Source: Naegleria lovaniensis (Eukaryota; Heterolobosea; Eutetramitea; Acrasida; Naegleriidae). From it: a stretch of 64,000 nt of DNA. The position numbers and the translations under genes were made by a program. The first letter of the stretch is position 1; each line of letters opens with the position of its first letter. Of this stretch, positions 32,454 to 41,060 are shown piece by piece. The stretch is from the NCBI RefSeq assembly GCF_003324165.1, contig NW_025407859.1:1-64000 (forward strand), read 5' to 3'. Under the pieces are notes generated by a model. That model saw only the letters and a program-made list of their open reading frames with translations. It had not been told where the DNA came from and did no database searches.

Positions 32454-33200
32454 ATGACTGGAGGAATGTTATCTTCTCGATACCTGGATTTATTTTGTAT
32501 CTTGCCAAGGGACTGTTTATGTATGATTACGACAGCAAGACAGCTCCTCTGTAGTTCGATCATGCACAAAAAGCAGCGGTATTGCATTTGTTCTTCAGTA
32601 GCAAGATTTTCTTCTCGAAAGTCCAGACAAGAAAAAAGAAGAACCATGATGCCAAAGGAGAATCAAACGAATTGTTTCCGTATATCATTTTGACAATAGT
32701 TGCCATCATGTCAATGTTGTACAGAAGAAACTGGCTTCTACCTGTGTTATTAGCAATAGGATCTGTTCTTTGGAGTGGCGTATTTTGTGATATTGGCAGT
32801 CAATTTATGACAAGCTCATTGAGTGTAGAGAGTATTCCAACAGGATCTACCATGAAATACAACAAGCTTAGTACCACCGACAATTTCACATGTTCTCTAT
32901 CAAAATGGCTCCTCTGATGCTTCACCAACCAATCAAGTGAGAAAGATCAATGTATGGACCGAATGGATCATCATGACATCATTCTATTATTGTTGTGGCT
33001 TAATTAATTTACAGTGGATGTGTTGTGAATGTGGTCATCATCCGAGATGAAATGATCGAACGAGAATGGGTGACCGACGAACAGTTTATCAACAGTTATT
33101 ACAGCTTAACCAACGTTTTAGTTTAGGATTTTACTTTGGTGCCATAATTGAAGGTAATTTTCCTGAATGCTGCTGTGGAGGTTCAGACTTCAGAGAATGT
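32454..33200 (+). pseudogene. decayed chromate-transporter-like (ChrA) gene
   Basis: A stretch around 33015-33125 reads VVIIRDEMIEREWVTDEQF followed by INSYYSLTN, which matches the signature loop of the chromate transporter (CHR) family. A hydrophobic segment further upstream (32690-32800, RRNWLLPVLLAIGSVLWSG) would fit a CHR helix between the two family repeats. The two pieces lie in different frames, and no splice scheme I tried rebuilds a full protein. CHR proteins are membrane anion carriers. I read it as a host gene remnant; an intron-rich live gene is less likely. The rest of 31947-33279 is otherwise empty. Confidence 0.4.
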
Positions 33201-33279
33201 TCAGAAGAGAGCTAAATTAGCCATTAATACCGACCAAACAGTCTTAACGAAATTTAGTCCATAGTGTGTAATTCCTCTT

Positions 33280-33954
33280 TCATACCCCCAGATCTGACTT
33301 CAGTTCTTGGATTTCATTGGCATGGTTTTGTTGCAAGTCCTCCATAGTACTAATCTGGATCTCACACTCTGTCTTTACACCCCTGAAGTTCTCAGCACAC
33401 TCTTGGTTGTTAGTCCTGATCACATCCTCACACTCTTTCTTCATACTCCTGATCTTCTCTTCACACTCTTGCTCAATAGCACTAATCTTGATCTCACACT
33501 CTTTCTTTATACTCCTGATCTTCTCTTCACACTCTTGCTCAACAGCACTAATCTGGATCTCATACTCTTTCTTATTATTAGTGATCTTCTCATCCATCTC
33601 CTTTTTCATCTGTTCCAGATGGAAACGAAAACAATCATCAGCCTTCTCAGAAATGCCCTGAACATCAACTACTTTCGTTTCAAAAAGCTCCTTTTGGTAC
33701 ATCAATGCTAATTCGTTACACTCCTTATCACAACCAGGAACCTTTCTTCTTTTCTTGTCTATATCAGTAATGAGAGTAGTTTCCACAACCACTCTTTTTC
33801 CTCGTGTTTTCTCCTGCTGTGTTAGAATTTCTTTCACAGTGAAGCGGTTGTCGGTTTCGCAGAATATCTCATGGTGGAAGTTATTTTTTATAAACCATCC
33901 AAAAGGTGTGGAAGGTTGCAAAGCAGGTTCCGTTGAGGATCTGGAAATGGACAT
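33280..33954 (-). CDS. coiled-coil protein with an 11-residue cysteine repeat
   Basis: A 224-residue protein, ATG at 33954. The N-terminal 120 residues have a mixed composition with a basic KKRRK motif near residue 70. Residues 121-207 form a coiled coil built on an exact 11-residue (hendecad) period, with cysteines at 142, 153, 164, 175, 186 and 197; Tyr131 holds the same register. The units alternate between two types (EIQISAVEQEC and EEKIRSIKKEC), so the DNA shows a 66-bp tandem repeat. I recognise no family. TAACGGTTA, the Myb-type word of the transposon promoter, occurs once about 35 bp upstream. Confidence 0.7.
   Translation of the reverse strand: MSISRSSTEPALQPSTPFGWFIKNNFHHEIFCETDNRFTVKEILTQQEKTRGKRVVVETTLITDIDKKRRKVPGCDKECNELALMYQKELFETKVVDVQGISEKADDCFRFHLEQMKKEMDEKITNNKKEYEIQISAVEQECEEKIRSIKKECEIKISAIEQECEEKIRSMKKECEDVIRTNNQECAENFRGVKTECEIQISTMEDLQQNHANEIQELKSDLGV
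33334..33594 (-). repeat. 66-bp / 22-codon tandem repeat inside the coiled-coil gene
   Basis: The best-preserved repeated words on the plus strand are TCTTCTCTTCACACTCTTGC and ATCTCACACTCTTTCTT. Each 66-bp unit encodes two 11-residue coiled-coil units, and flanking units are more diverged. This indicates growth by unequal exchange. Confidence 0.8.
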
Positions 33955-34190
33955 TTTTTTAAGGGTGAAGTAAAGAATTTTTTCCTTAGTAACGGTTATT
34001 TGGGTTGGCGGTAAGTTTACAAGTAGTGCTTACACTACACTCATGAATACTGAGGTTCGGAGTGAGTAATTAAAGTCTCTCTCCGATGAACACACATCAA
34101 AAAATTTATTGAGGTGTTTGTACACCGATTCCAACTAAGAACAAGGTCCTTAGTCTTCAATCTTGTCAGAATAGTAGTATTTGTGGGATT

Positions 34191-35110
34191 CTAACTAGGG
34201 GCCGAAGGCCCTTTTTCGTCTAAGTAATATTGTTTGTGGCATCTGCCAACGAAGAGGGCTAACAGTACTTGGATTTCAGGCCATTTCCTTTCAATAGCTG
34301 GGACGTGCCTTATCGCATCACTATCTGGAGGTAGGAAACCGGAGTGATGGACGTAGAAAATGGGACGACGTGGATTAAACCACGAATTCGAGTCAATGAT
34401 TGTACATGGTTGGGAAATCAAAGAAGAGATCTTCATTTCACAGAAGTATCTCGCAGGGTCAAGCTTCGGACATTCATGTATGTAGTGGTGGAGATTGGAC
34501 TCGACTTCACAGTCAGGGCAATAGGAGCCTGTGAAGTGTCTTAAATGAGAGTCGGTAATATTTCTCCAGACTGCATACTTGTAATTGGGTGAGATTTTCG
34601 CTTTCAAGAATCTAATATTGAGGGATTTTCGATGAACATGATCAATGAGGTTGGGATTGTCATCTAATTTTGTTGTCTTTTTCTTGTTGTGAAAGGTCCG
34701 TGTCATTTCTCTTTGATTGAAAATGATGATACCTGTCTTGGTAAGGAGTCGTTGTTTGCCAAAGAGTGGTCTGATGTCGAAAATTGTGGGTTGTGAGAGA
34801 TTTTGTCAGGCTAAAGCGTCCACCTTGATATTCTCAGGGTCCTTATGTCCCTTTACTTTCTTTAGAGAAATTTGAAGACTTCTAGCTCTAATTATTTTCT
34901 GAAATTCTCGATAGAAGAGGTGGAATCGTCCTTGACAGTTCTTTTTCAAAGCTTGGATTGCAACTTGACTGTCTGTATGGATGGTTGCTTTGGAGCGGTT
35001 CGGTAGAAGATGAATAGAAGTAAGGATGGATGCGAGTTCAGCACTGTTGTGTGAATATCCATCATGAAATCTGAGTGAGGGTGAATGTAATCTCCATCCC
35101 TATTCGTTTC
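34191..35110 (-). mobile_element. 5'-truncated LINE (non-LTR) remnant: RNase H and zinc knuckle
   Basis: On the minus strand the sequence encodes an RNase H-type domain (AELASILTSIHLLPN, IHTDSQVAIQAL, VKGHKDPENIKVDALA). It is followed by a C-terminal zinc-knuckle region (YCPDCEVESNLHHYIHEC), the order seen at the 3' end of ORF2 in RNase H-bearing LINEs. The reverse transcriptase and endonuclease are absent and the left part of RNase H is missing, as expected from 5' truncation at insertion. The reading frame carries at least one interruption. No clear poly(A) tail or target duplication was found. Confidence 0.75.
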
Positions 35111-35242
35111 ATACTGGTTCTTTGTCCTTAAACGTTAGGTTGAATCTTGACCTCTAATGGTGTACTTTCTTCCACAAAGGCTTTTGCACAATGTTCCCGC
35201 CCTCAACAACCAATGCAACTACAAGGTGAGCCTTAACAAAAA

Positions 35243-35611
35243 ATGACAGAAAAACCTTTAAAGAACGCAGCACCTATTCAAAACCATATAAAACAAAAAA
35301 ACACAACTATGATCTTAAACGAAATACTTGATCCCGAGAGTATTCAGTTTGAGGTTAGCGAACACGAAAATCAAGGCTCACACATCTTGTCCCGGGGAAA
35401 CGAAAGCCTTTCGGAGCAAGAAAAACATGCGAAAAAGATGAGAGAACTGGAGTTGCAGCAGAAGTATCTAGAAATGAAATATCATCAAAACGAAGAGCAA
35501 AGAAGGCAAATAGCACATCAAAACGAAGAGCAAAGAAAGCAAAACGAAGAGCAAAGAAAGAAAGAAAGGCATGAAAAAGAGATGGCACAGGTAAGAGTAG
35601 TTGTTTTTTAG
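35243..35611 (+). CDS. possible Glu/Gln-rich coiled-coil protein
   Basis: A 122-residue frame from the ATG at 35243 (A-run before it). After a polar N terminus it becomes a charged helix with three copies of QNEEQR(R/K). At 35591 the frame runs into GTAAGAG, a plausible donor, so the last eight residues may be intronic and a further exon may exist; I could not identify it. No family recognised. It resembles spacer coiled coils found near mobile elements, but this is only an impression. Confidence 0.4.
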   Translation: MTEKPLKNAAPIQNHIKQKNTTMILNEILDPESIQFEVSEHENQGSHILSRGNESLSEQEKHAKKMRELELQQKYLEMKYHQNEEQRRQIAHQNEEQRKQNEEQRKKERHEKEMAQVRVVVF

Positions 35612-36059
35612 AGTTTTATTTAGTTGGCCAGGATATTACTTGCACTGAAATATTATCGTTTATGTGGGGTCTAGTATGGCCAAGTACATCTGCCAAAATC
35701 AGTCTACGTCGCTCTTCACGGGAGTTACATGTTGATAAGTGCGATATTGTTCTTCCTCAACTTAAAAAGGTTCAATGAACCAGACCAGAGATGGAAGCAG
35801 TTTTTTGATGACGGTCAAAATATCCTCTTGTCCATCTTCTTTTTCGGATTTTATCACTGGGGCAACATATGTTACTCCTTCCAATAATGGTAAATAAATT
35901 GTAAATAGTTGAGTTACAAAGATGTTGTGCTCTCTCTATTGCCCGTTTTTGACAACCAATAATTGCATGAAACACCTTACTTAAAATCACCCATCAAAAA
36001 GGTATGTTATTAAATCAAGCATCATTCTCGAATGAATACTCTCGAAGATTGTCGTCGTT

Positions 36060-36440
36060 TGGGAGTTGTCATGTCGTTCATCACAAGGCAGGAAGCGGCA
36101 TGATTATCAAAATCCATATCAACACAACGGTAATTTGTGGGTCACATGGGGAGCTAACTGGAATGGGCAACTCACTATATTAAGGAATCGCAAAGTCAAA
36201 TACCAATTCCTCCTTATAACGATGTTCCAGAGGTCATGGATTTTCATTGTGAATGAACAATTATTTCATGGGACTTTGACTTAAACTATGGCTTGATTGA
36301 GGCAGTGGCCAACTGGAATTCAAATCACATCATTCGATGATGTGAGAAACCGGATGATGTTGTTCGGGATTTTAGTGGTTTTCGAGTAGATGCAGCAAAA
36401 ACATTGTTCACCAGATTTATATCAACCTTTATGTAAGTGT
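36060..36440 (+). pseudogene. remnant of a GH13 alpha-amylase-family gene
   Basis: Positions about 36277-36434 read DFDLNYGLIEAVANW, and then in the same frame after a stop, FSGFRVDAAKTLF. GFRVDAA is conserved region II of glycoside hydrolase family 13, carrying the nucleophile Asp, and DLNY followed by an EAV-W helix is the segment normally just before it. An upstream piece in another frame (NLWVTWGANW, around 36120-36160) fits the preceding tryptophan-rich loop. The catalytic domain is otherwise missing. This is a decayed host gene. The remainder of 35612-36688 has no supported gene. Confidence 0.6.
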
Positions 36441-36688
36441 TGTTGGACGCGTCTACACTCGAGTGCATTGAGCTGAGTCTATTATTTTGGCCATGAGATG
36501 AATGGCAAGGACTGCCAACGAGTAATTGGATTTGAGACTCCCTATGAAAAGTCAAGCAGCGCATCCACAAGATGTAACAAAATACCAGGTTGATTGCATT
36601 GTCACCATTTGGTATTATTCACTTCTTGATTCAGGACAAGAAGAATAATGTATGTACACTATTTTGAATCAAAAATCCAATCAAAAAA

Positions 36689-38911
36689 ATGAACGAAAAT
36701 AAAAAGAGAAAACTTGAATCACAGGACGAACGATCACAAATACCCAAGCATCAACATGAACCCATAGACCATGATCATCACTACGGAATATTTATTAACA
36801 ATTGTTTACTTTCAATGGATGTCGTTGAAACTCACATTTTGAGTTATTTGAAGGATGTAGATTTATTACAAGTGGCTTGTACTTGTCAATGTTGGAGATT
36901 TGCAGTCGGATTACAAGCTCCCAAGAGAGATTTATTTTTATTTGATGAAATTCTAAGTGAGAATGAAATGAAATATGGATTGAGTCTTCTTTGGAAATCC
37001 ATCACCTTGATTGCGTGTCGATATGAAAAATTATTATCAACCTTTCATTGTGGTATCACATCATTGACAATCATTGGAGGTCAAACCAATCGATCATTCG
37101 TTCAACAATTGTGTACTGGAAAGTTTGAAGCATTGCAACAGTTGGCATTGATCATTTGTGGATACTCGTCGCAACAAGTAGAATGGCTGTGTGAAATGAA
37201 TGAATGTTTTCCAAAATTGAAATATTTTGATTTTACAGAGCAAAGACCAATAGTCTCTACAGACCCGAAATTATTTCGATTACTCAACAAGCTTTCACAT
37301 GTTGAACATTTTAACATGAACCACAAGTACAAATCAGTCCATAAATACACAGATGCCATAGAAAGACGGAATACACAATTGACCTATTTGGCAAAAAATT
37401 TATCCAAAGGTACAGGTCATGACCTTCGAACAGTGGCATTGATATTTTATGACGGAGCAGATTACTTGAAAAAAGATTATGAAAAGGCCTTCAAATATTA
37501 TTCTATGGCTGCCAATAGTGGTGATCACAAATCACTCGAATACGTTGGATACATGTATGAGACTGGAAAGGGTGTTCAAAAAGACAACACACGAGCGTTT
37601 GAATGTTATTCAAGTGGAGCCAAAACCTTGAACCGTCCAAATCTTCATCTACGAGTGGCCAAAATGTATGAACATGGTGTTGGCACACCGAGAGACTTGA
37701 AAAAAGCTGTTGAACATTATGAATTATGTTCTCACACTTGCTCGGATGCAGCCGAGTTCATAGGACGGGTCTATGAATTTGGACTTGAAGAAATTGGTAT
37801 TTCCATCGATGAAACCGTAGCATTGGAGTTTTACAAAAGAGCAAGTAGTTTCAATGCAGAAATTCAATTCAAAATTGGACACATGTATGAAATGGGAAAA
37901 GGTACACCAATGAATCTCTTCTCTGCTGCATATTATTATCAGAAAAGTGCAAATTTGGGAAATATTGAAGCTGATTATGCATTGGGACGACTTGCATTGC
38001 ATCATGGACAAACGCCAGCCCAAACTGGTCTGGAACACTTGAAGAAAGCAGCTCTCAACAATCACGTGATGGCTCTGTACGAACTCGGAACTGTCTATGA
38101 ACAAGGTTTATTAGATGTGAAAGCAGCTGACCCCGAGCAAGCATTACAATATTTTGAAATGGCTGCCTCAAAAGAGAATGTCCTTGCACAATGTAAATTA
38201 GGTTTCATCTATGACATGGGTACGTGTGGAGTTGAGAAAAGCGCTGAAAAAGCCATTCAATGGTATTCCAAAGCTGCTCACCATGGAGACATGAAAAATT
38301 TAGGACTTGTGTATCTGTATGGAAGAGGTGTGCCAGTGGATTTGGAACGAGCCATGAACTATTTGAAATTATCAGCAGAAAAAGGAAATGCAGATGCAGC
38401 ATTTACGATGGGAACACTCTATGTGAAAGGAAACTCGAATGTTGAAAACAATCCACAGAAAGCTCTTCAACATTTCACACACGCCATTTCTCTCAATCCC
38501 AATCACACCGTATCGATGTATGAAATTGGAAAATTGTATGAGAGACGTCTTCTCGTTACGGAAGAGCAACCTGAATCAACGTTGGATTTCACAGCACTCG
38601 ATTGGTATTTACGTGCATGTTCGAGTAGTAACGACGAATTCTTGGAAGCTTGTTATAAGGTTGTGAAAATTGCTGGACGACTTAAATATTTACAAGATGC
38701 CTATTCCAAGTTGAATGAATTAATGAAAAAAAGAGGAGATCAATCATCATCGTCGTCACCTCTTGCATTGTATTTATTGGGAAAAATTCATGAAAAGGGA
38801 CATCTTGTAGGAGTGGATCATTCACAAGCGTTTAATTATTATGAAAAAGCAGCCAAGCTAGGATTTGAAATGGCTCGAAAACGTTTGGAAAATATGGAAC
38901 TTGTCATGTAA
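36689..38911 (+). CDS. F-box / Sel1-repeat protein
   Basis: Single exon, 740 residues, ATG at 36689 after an A-run. A polar N terminus is followed by an F-box-like motif at about residues 45-75 (VETHILSYLKDVDLLQVACT, CQCWRF), then a linker. About a dozen Sel1-like repeats follow from about residue 250 to the end, for example YEKAFKYYSMAANSGDHKSL, VGYMYETGKGVQKD and LGLVYLYGRGVPVDLERAM. F-box proteins dock substrates to SCF ubiquitin ligases, and Sel1 solenoids bind partner proteins, so a substrate-receptor role is likely. The pairing is common in amoebae. Confidence 0.85.
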   Translation: MNENKKRKLESQDERSQIPKHQHEPIDHDHHYGIFINNCLLSMDVVETHILSYLKDVDLLQVACTCQCWRFAVGLQAPKRDLFLFDEILSENEMKYGLSLLWKSITLIACRYEKLLSTFHCGITSLTIIGGQTNRSFVQQLCTGKFEALQQLALIICGYSSQQVEWLCEMNECFPKLKYFDFTEQRPIVSTDPKLFRLLNKLSHVEHFNMNHKYKSVHKYTDAIERRNTQLTYLAKNLSKGTGHDLRTVALIFYDGADYLKKDYEKAFKYYSMAANSGDHKSLEYVGYMYETGKGVQKDNTRAFECYSSGAKTLNRPNLHLRVAKMYEHGVGTPRDLKKAVEHYELCSHTCSDAAEFIGRVYEFGLEEIGISIDETVALEFYKRASSFNAEIQFKIGHMYEMGKGTPMNLFSAAYYYQKSANLGNIEADYALGRLALHHGQTPAQTGLEHLKKAALNNHVMALYELGTVYEQGLLDVKAADPEQALQYFEMAASKENVLAQCKLGFIYDMGTCGVEKSAEKAIQWYSKAAHHGDMKNLGLVYLYGRGVPVDLERAMNYLKLSAEKGNADAAFTMGTLYVKGNSNVENNPQKALQHFTHAISLNPNHTVSMYEIGKLYERRLLVTEEQPESTLDFTALDWYLRACSSSNDEFLEACYKVVKIAGRLKYLQDAYSKLNELMKKRGDQSSSSSPLALYLLGKIHEKGHLVGVDHSQAFNYYEKAAKLGFEMARKRLENMELVM

Positions 38912-38980
38912 GAAGAAATATTAATAATTGTACTAATAATTTCTGTTTTAAATAATTTTGTAAAACTGTAAATAAAAAAA

Positions 38981-41002
38981 ATGAAACCTCAAAGTTCTGC
39001 TTCCTCCCAGTTTCGTCGTGGGTTGAAATTTCTCTCATCGGAAGCAATGGTTGTTGCATCTCCACCGCCCTTCTTCTCATCAGCTTCATTTCATCAAGAA
39101 ACAAATCCATGTTGGAAAGTTATTCATTCCGAATTATATAAATTACAGAATATGGTAGCCTCGTGTTTGGGACCTTGCGGTCAATACAAATTAATTGTAG
39201 ATCCTAATCAGAATCAACTCATAACAAAAAACGGAAATCAATTGTTGGAATTTATGAAAATTAATAACCCCGTTATGAAATATTTAGTTTCCTTATTCCG
39301 CAATGCTTGTAGTGAATACATGGATGGAACAATATCATGCATCATCTTGTCCTATGAATTGTTGGATTTGATCATGAATGAATATTTTTCGAAATTTCAT
39401 AATGTTCATCAATTGTGCTCGGATCTGTACAGTTTTGGAGAATACATGTTAAATAATACTCGTATCTTTGATATTCATACTAATGATCGAGTGCACAGAG
39501 AATTGTGCATTCCTATCATCATCTCTCTACATCAAAAAAATCAAATGGAATTATTGCCAAGTATTTTCAAAAGCTTAATCGCTAATCAAATATATAACAA
39601 CGCTATTGTGAGCAATCTAGTATTAAATTGGCTCAGTTTGGCATCTCGAAATTTTACTCAATTTGAAACACTTTCAGAATATAATTTGAGAATTATGAAA
39701 CACATTGGAAAATTAGAAGAGAGTCGGTTATTGAGCAATACCATCATTTTAGAGAACTTGTTTAATTTAAACGTTTCGTTTAAGACCAAGCCAAATTTAT
39801 CAATGGTGAGCAAGTTTTGTATTATGAGCTTAGCTTGTTGGGAAGATAGCTTGCCGTCTCAAATCGCTCATGACATGAATACATACATTTCCAAGTTGGA
39901 TTGTCACATACTGTTATTGGTTGTACAAAGTAATAACAACAGAAAATCGACACCTATCGATCTATCTCATTATCCTCATTTGCGAAGATTTATTCAAATG
40001 CTCAATCAGAAAAATATTCTAGTATTTCAATACAATATTGACGATATTTCATCCAGCAATTTGAACACGCAGTCGAATCAAGGAGACCATACGTCACTCA
40101 CTCTTCTGTATCATTTGATCGATTTGGCAGACTTGAGTGGAATTGTTACAAATCTACAAGATGAAGAGTTTAACACGAACTATTCCTGTGGTTCAAATAT
40201 TCGTCATGTGAAAATGAATTTTAAAAGAGGAGGCCAACATTGTGATTTAATTATTGAATTCAATGATTCTCAGGAATCTACTGTAGAGCTCAATGATTCT
40301 AATTTACATAACAACAACAATATCTCGTATTTTACCATGATTGTCAAGTCTTTAAACCACGAATTGTTAGATCAATTAGAATATCAGATTCACAAGTGTG
40401 TGAAGCATTTAATTTCAATCATCAAAAATCAACCACCTCATTCGTCATCATCCACAAGTATTGAACTTTTAACATGTGTCATTGGAGGAGGATGTTTTGA
40501 AACACAATTTTCAAAATTCTTACAACAATATCGTCAAGATTTGGAAAATTCAAATGGGAATGTTGAAAGCAATGATGAATGGTTAAACAAATGTTACGAA
40601 CCTTCCGAAACGTTAAAGTTATTTTCTCAAGCATTATTAAGAATACCCAAACAGTTACTGTATAATATGATTATTTCATCTCAACAACAGAATCAAGGGC
40701 ATGACACCTTTGCACAACAGCATATTCACATGCTCATGCAAGATTTGATGACTGCTGGATCCATGAAGTATATTCAAATTCCTGGCAATCATTCAACACC
40801 TATCAAGGAAATTCCCAAAACATTTTTGAACATGTTTCGTGAGAGTTCTCAAGATACTCCTGTCGACATATGCGAAGAGGAAAAGGAACAATTTAGTTCA
40901 AACATCCCTCTCGAATCATGGGATGTGAAAAGACACATTGTCCTCTCTGCAATTAATGTTGTAGTGAATATTTTACGACTCGATAGCATCATCTTGGACT
41001 GA
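38981..41002 (+). CDS. CCT-like chaperonin of the BBS group (MKKS/BBS6, BBS10 or BBS12 type)
   Basis: Single exon, 673 residues, ATG at 38981. The N-terminal equatorial part follows group II chaperonins: VASCLGPCGQYKLIVDP, LITKNGNQLLEFMKINNPVM, and MDGTISCIILSYELL in place of the ATPase GDGTT motif. The C-terminal part has GGGCFETQFSKFL and ends with NVVVNILRLDSIIL, the usual CCT close. The altered GDGTT and long inserts exclude a CCT ring subunit and suit the BBS chaperonin-like proteins that assemble the BBSome for cilium/flagellum traffic. Which of the three it is cannot be decided by eye; MKKS looks closest in the first 120 residues. Confidence 0.75.
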   Translation: MKPQSSASSQFRRGLKFLSSEAMVVASPPPFFSSASFHQETNPCWKVIHSELYKLQNMVASCLGPCGQYKLIVDPNQNQLITKNGNQLLEFMKINNPVMKYLVSLFRNACSEYMDGTISCIILSYELLDLIMNEYFSKFHNVHQLCSDLYSFGEYMLNNTRIFDIHTNDRVHRELCIPIIISLHQKNQMELLPSIFKSLIANQIYNNAIVSNLVLNWLSLASRNFTQFETLSEYNLRIMKHIGKLEESRLLSNTIILENLFNLNVSFKTKPNLSMVSKFCIMSLACWEDSLPSQIAHDMNTYISKLDCHILLLVVQSNNNRKSTPIDLSHYPHLRRFIQMLNQKNILVFQYNIDDISSSNLNTQSNQGDHTSLTLLYHLIDLADLSGIVTNLQDEEFNTNYSCGSNIRHVKMNFKRGGQHCDLIIEFNDSQESTVELNDSNLHNNNNISYFTMIVKSLNHELLDQLEYQIHKCVKHLISIIKNQPPHSSSSTSIELLTCVIGGGCFETQFSKFLQQYRQDLENSNGNVESNDEWLNKCYEPSETLKLFSQALLRIPKQLLYNMIISSQQQNQGHDTFAQQHIHMLMQDLMTAGSMKYIQIPGNHSTPIKEIPKTFLNMFRESSQDTPVDICEEEKEQFSSNIPLESWDVKRHIVLSAINVVVNILRLDSIILD

Positions 41003-41060
41003 TATATTTATCAATGATTTAAACTTTTTTGATAAGAAAATTCTAATTGTTTAATTATTA

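Noticed and set aside
33307-33711. Leu/Ser-rich repeat protein on the plus strand
   Set aside because: Antisense of the 66-bp coiled-coil repeat; the minus-strand frame has an ATG and a coherent heptad/hendecad pattern.
33989-33998. GTAACGGTTA upstream of the coiled-coil gene as a transposon-Myb target
   Set aside because: A single 8-9 bp word is expected once or twice by chance in 64 kb; only the tandem triplet in the transposon is convincing.
35772-35990. 72-codon minus-strand frame next to the GH13 remnant
   Set aside because: Could be another relic, but I could not tie it to any family, so it is not annotated.
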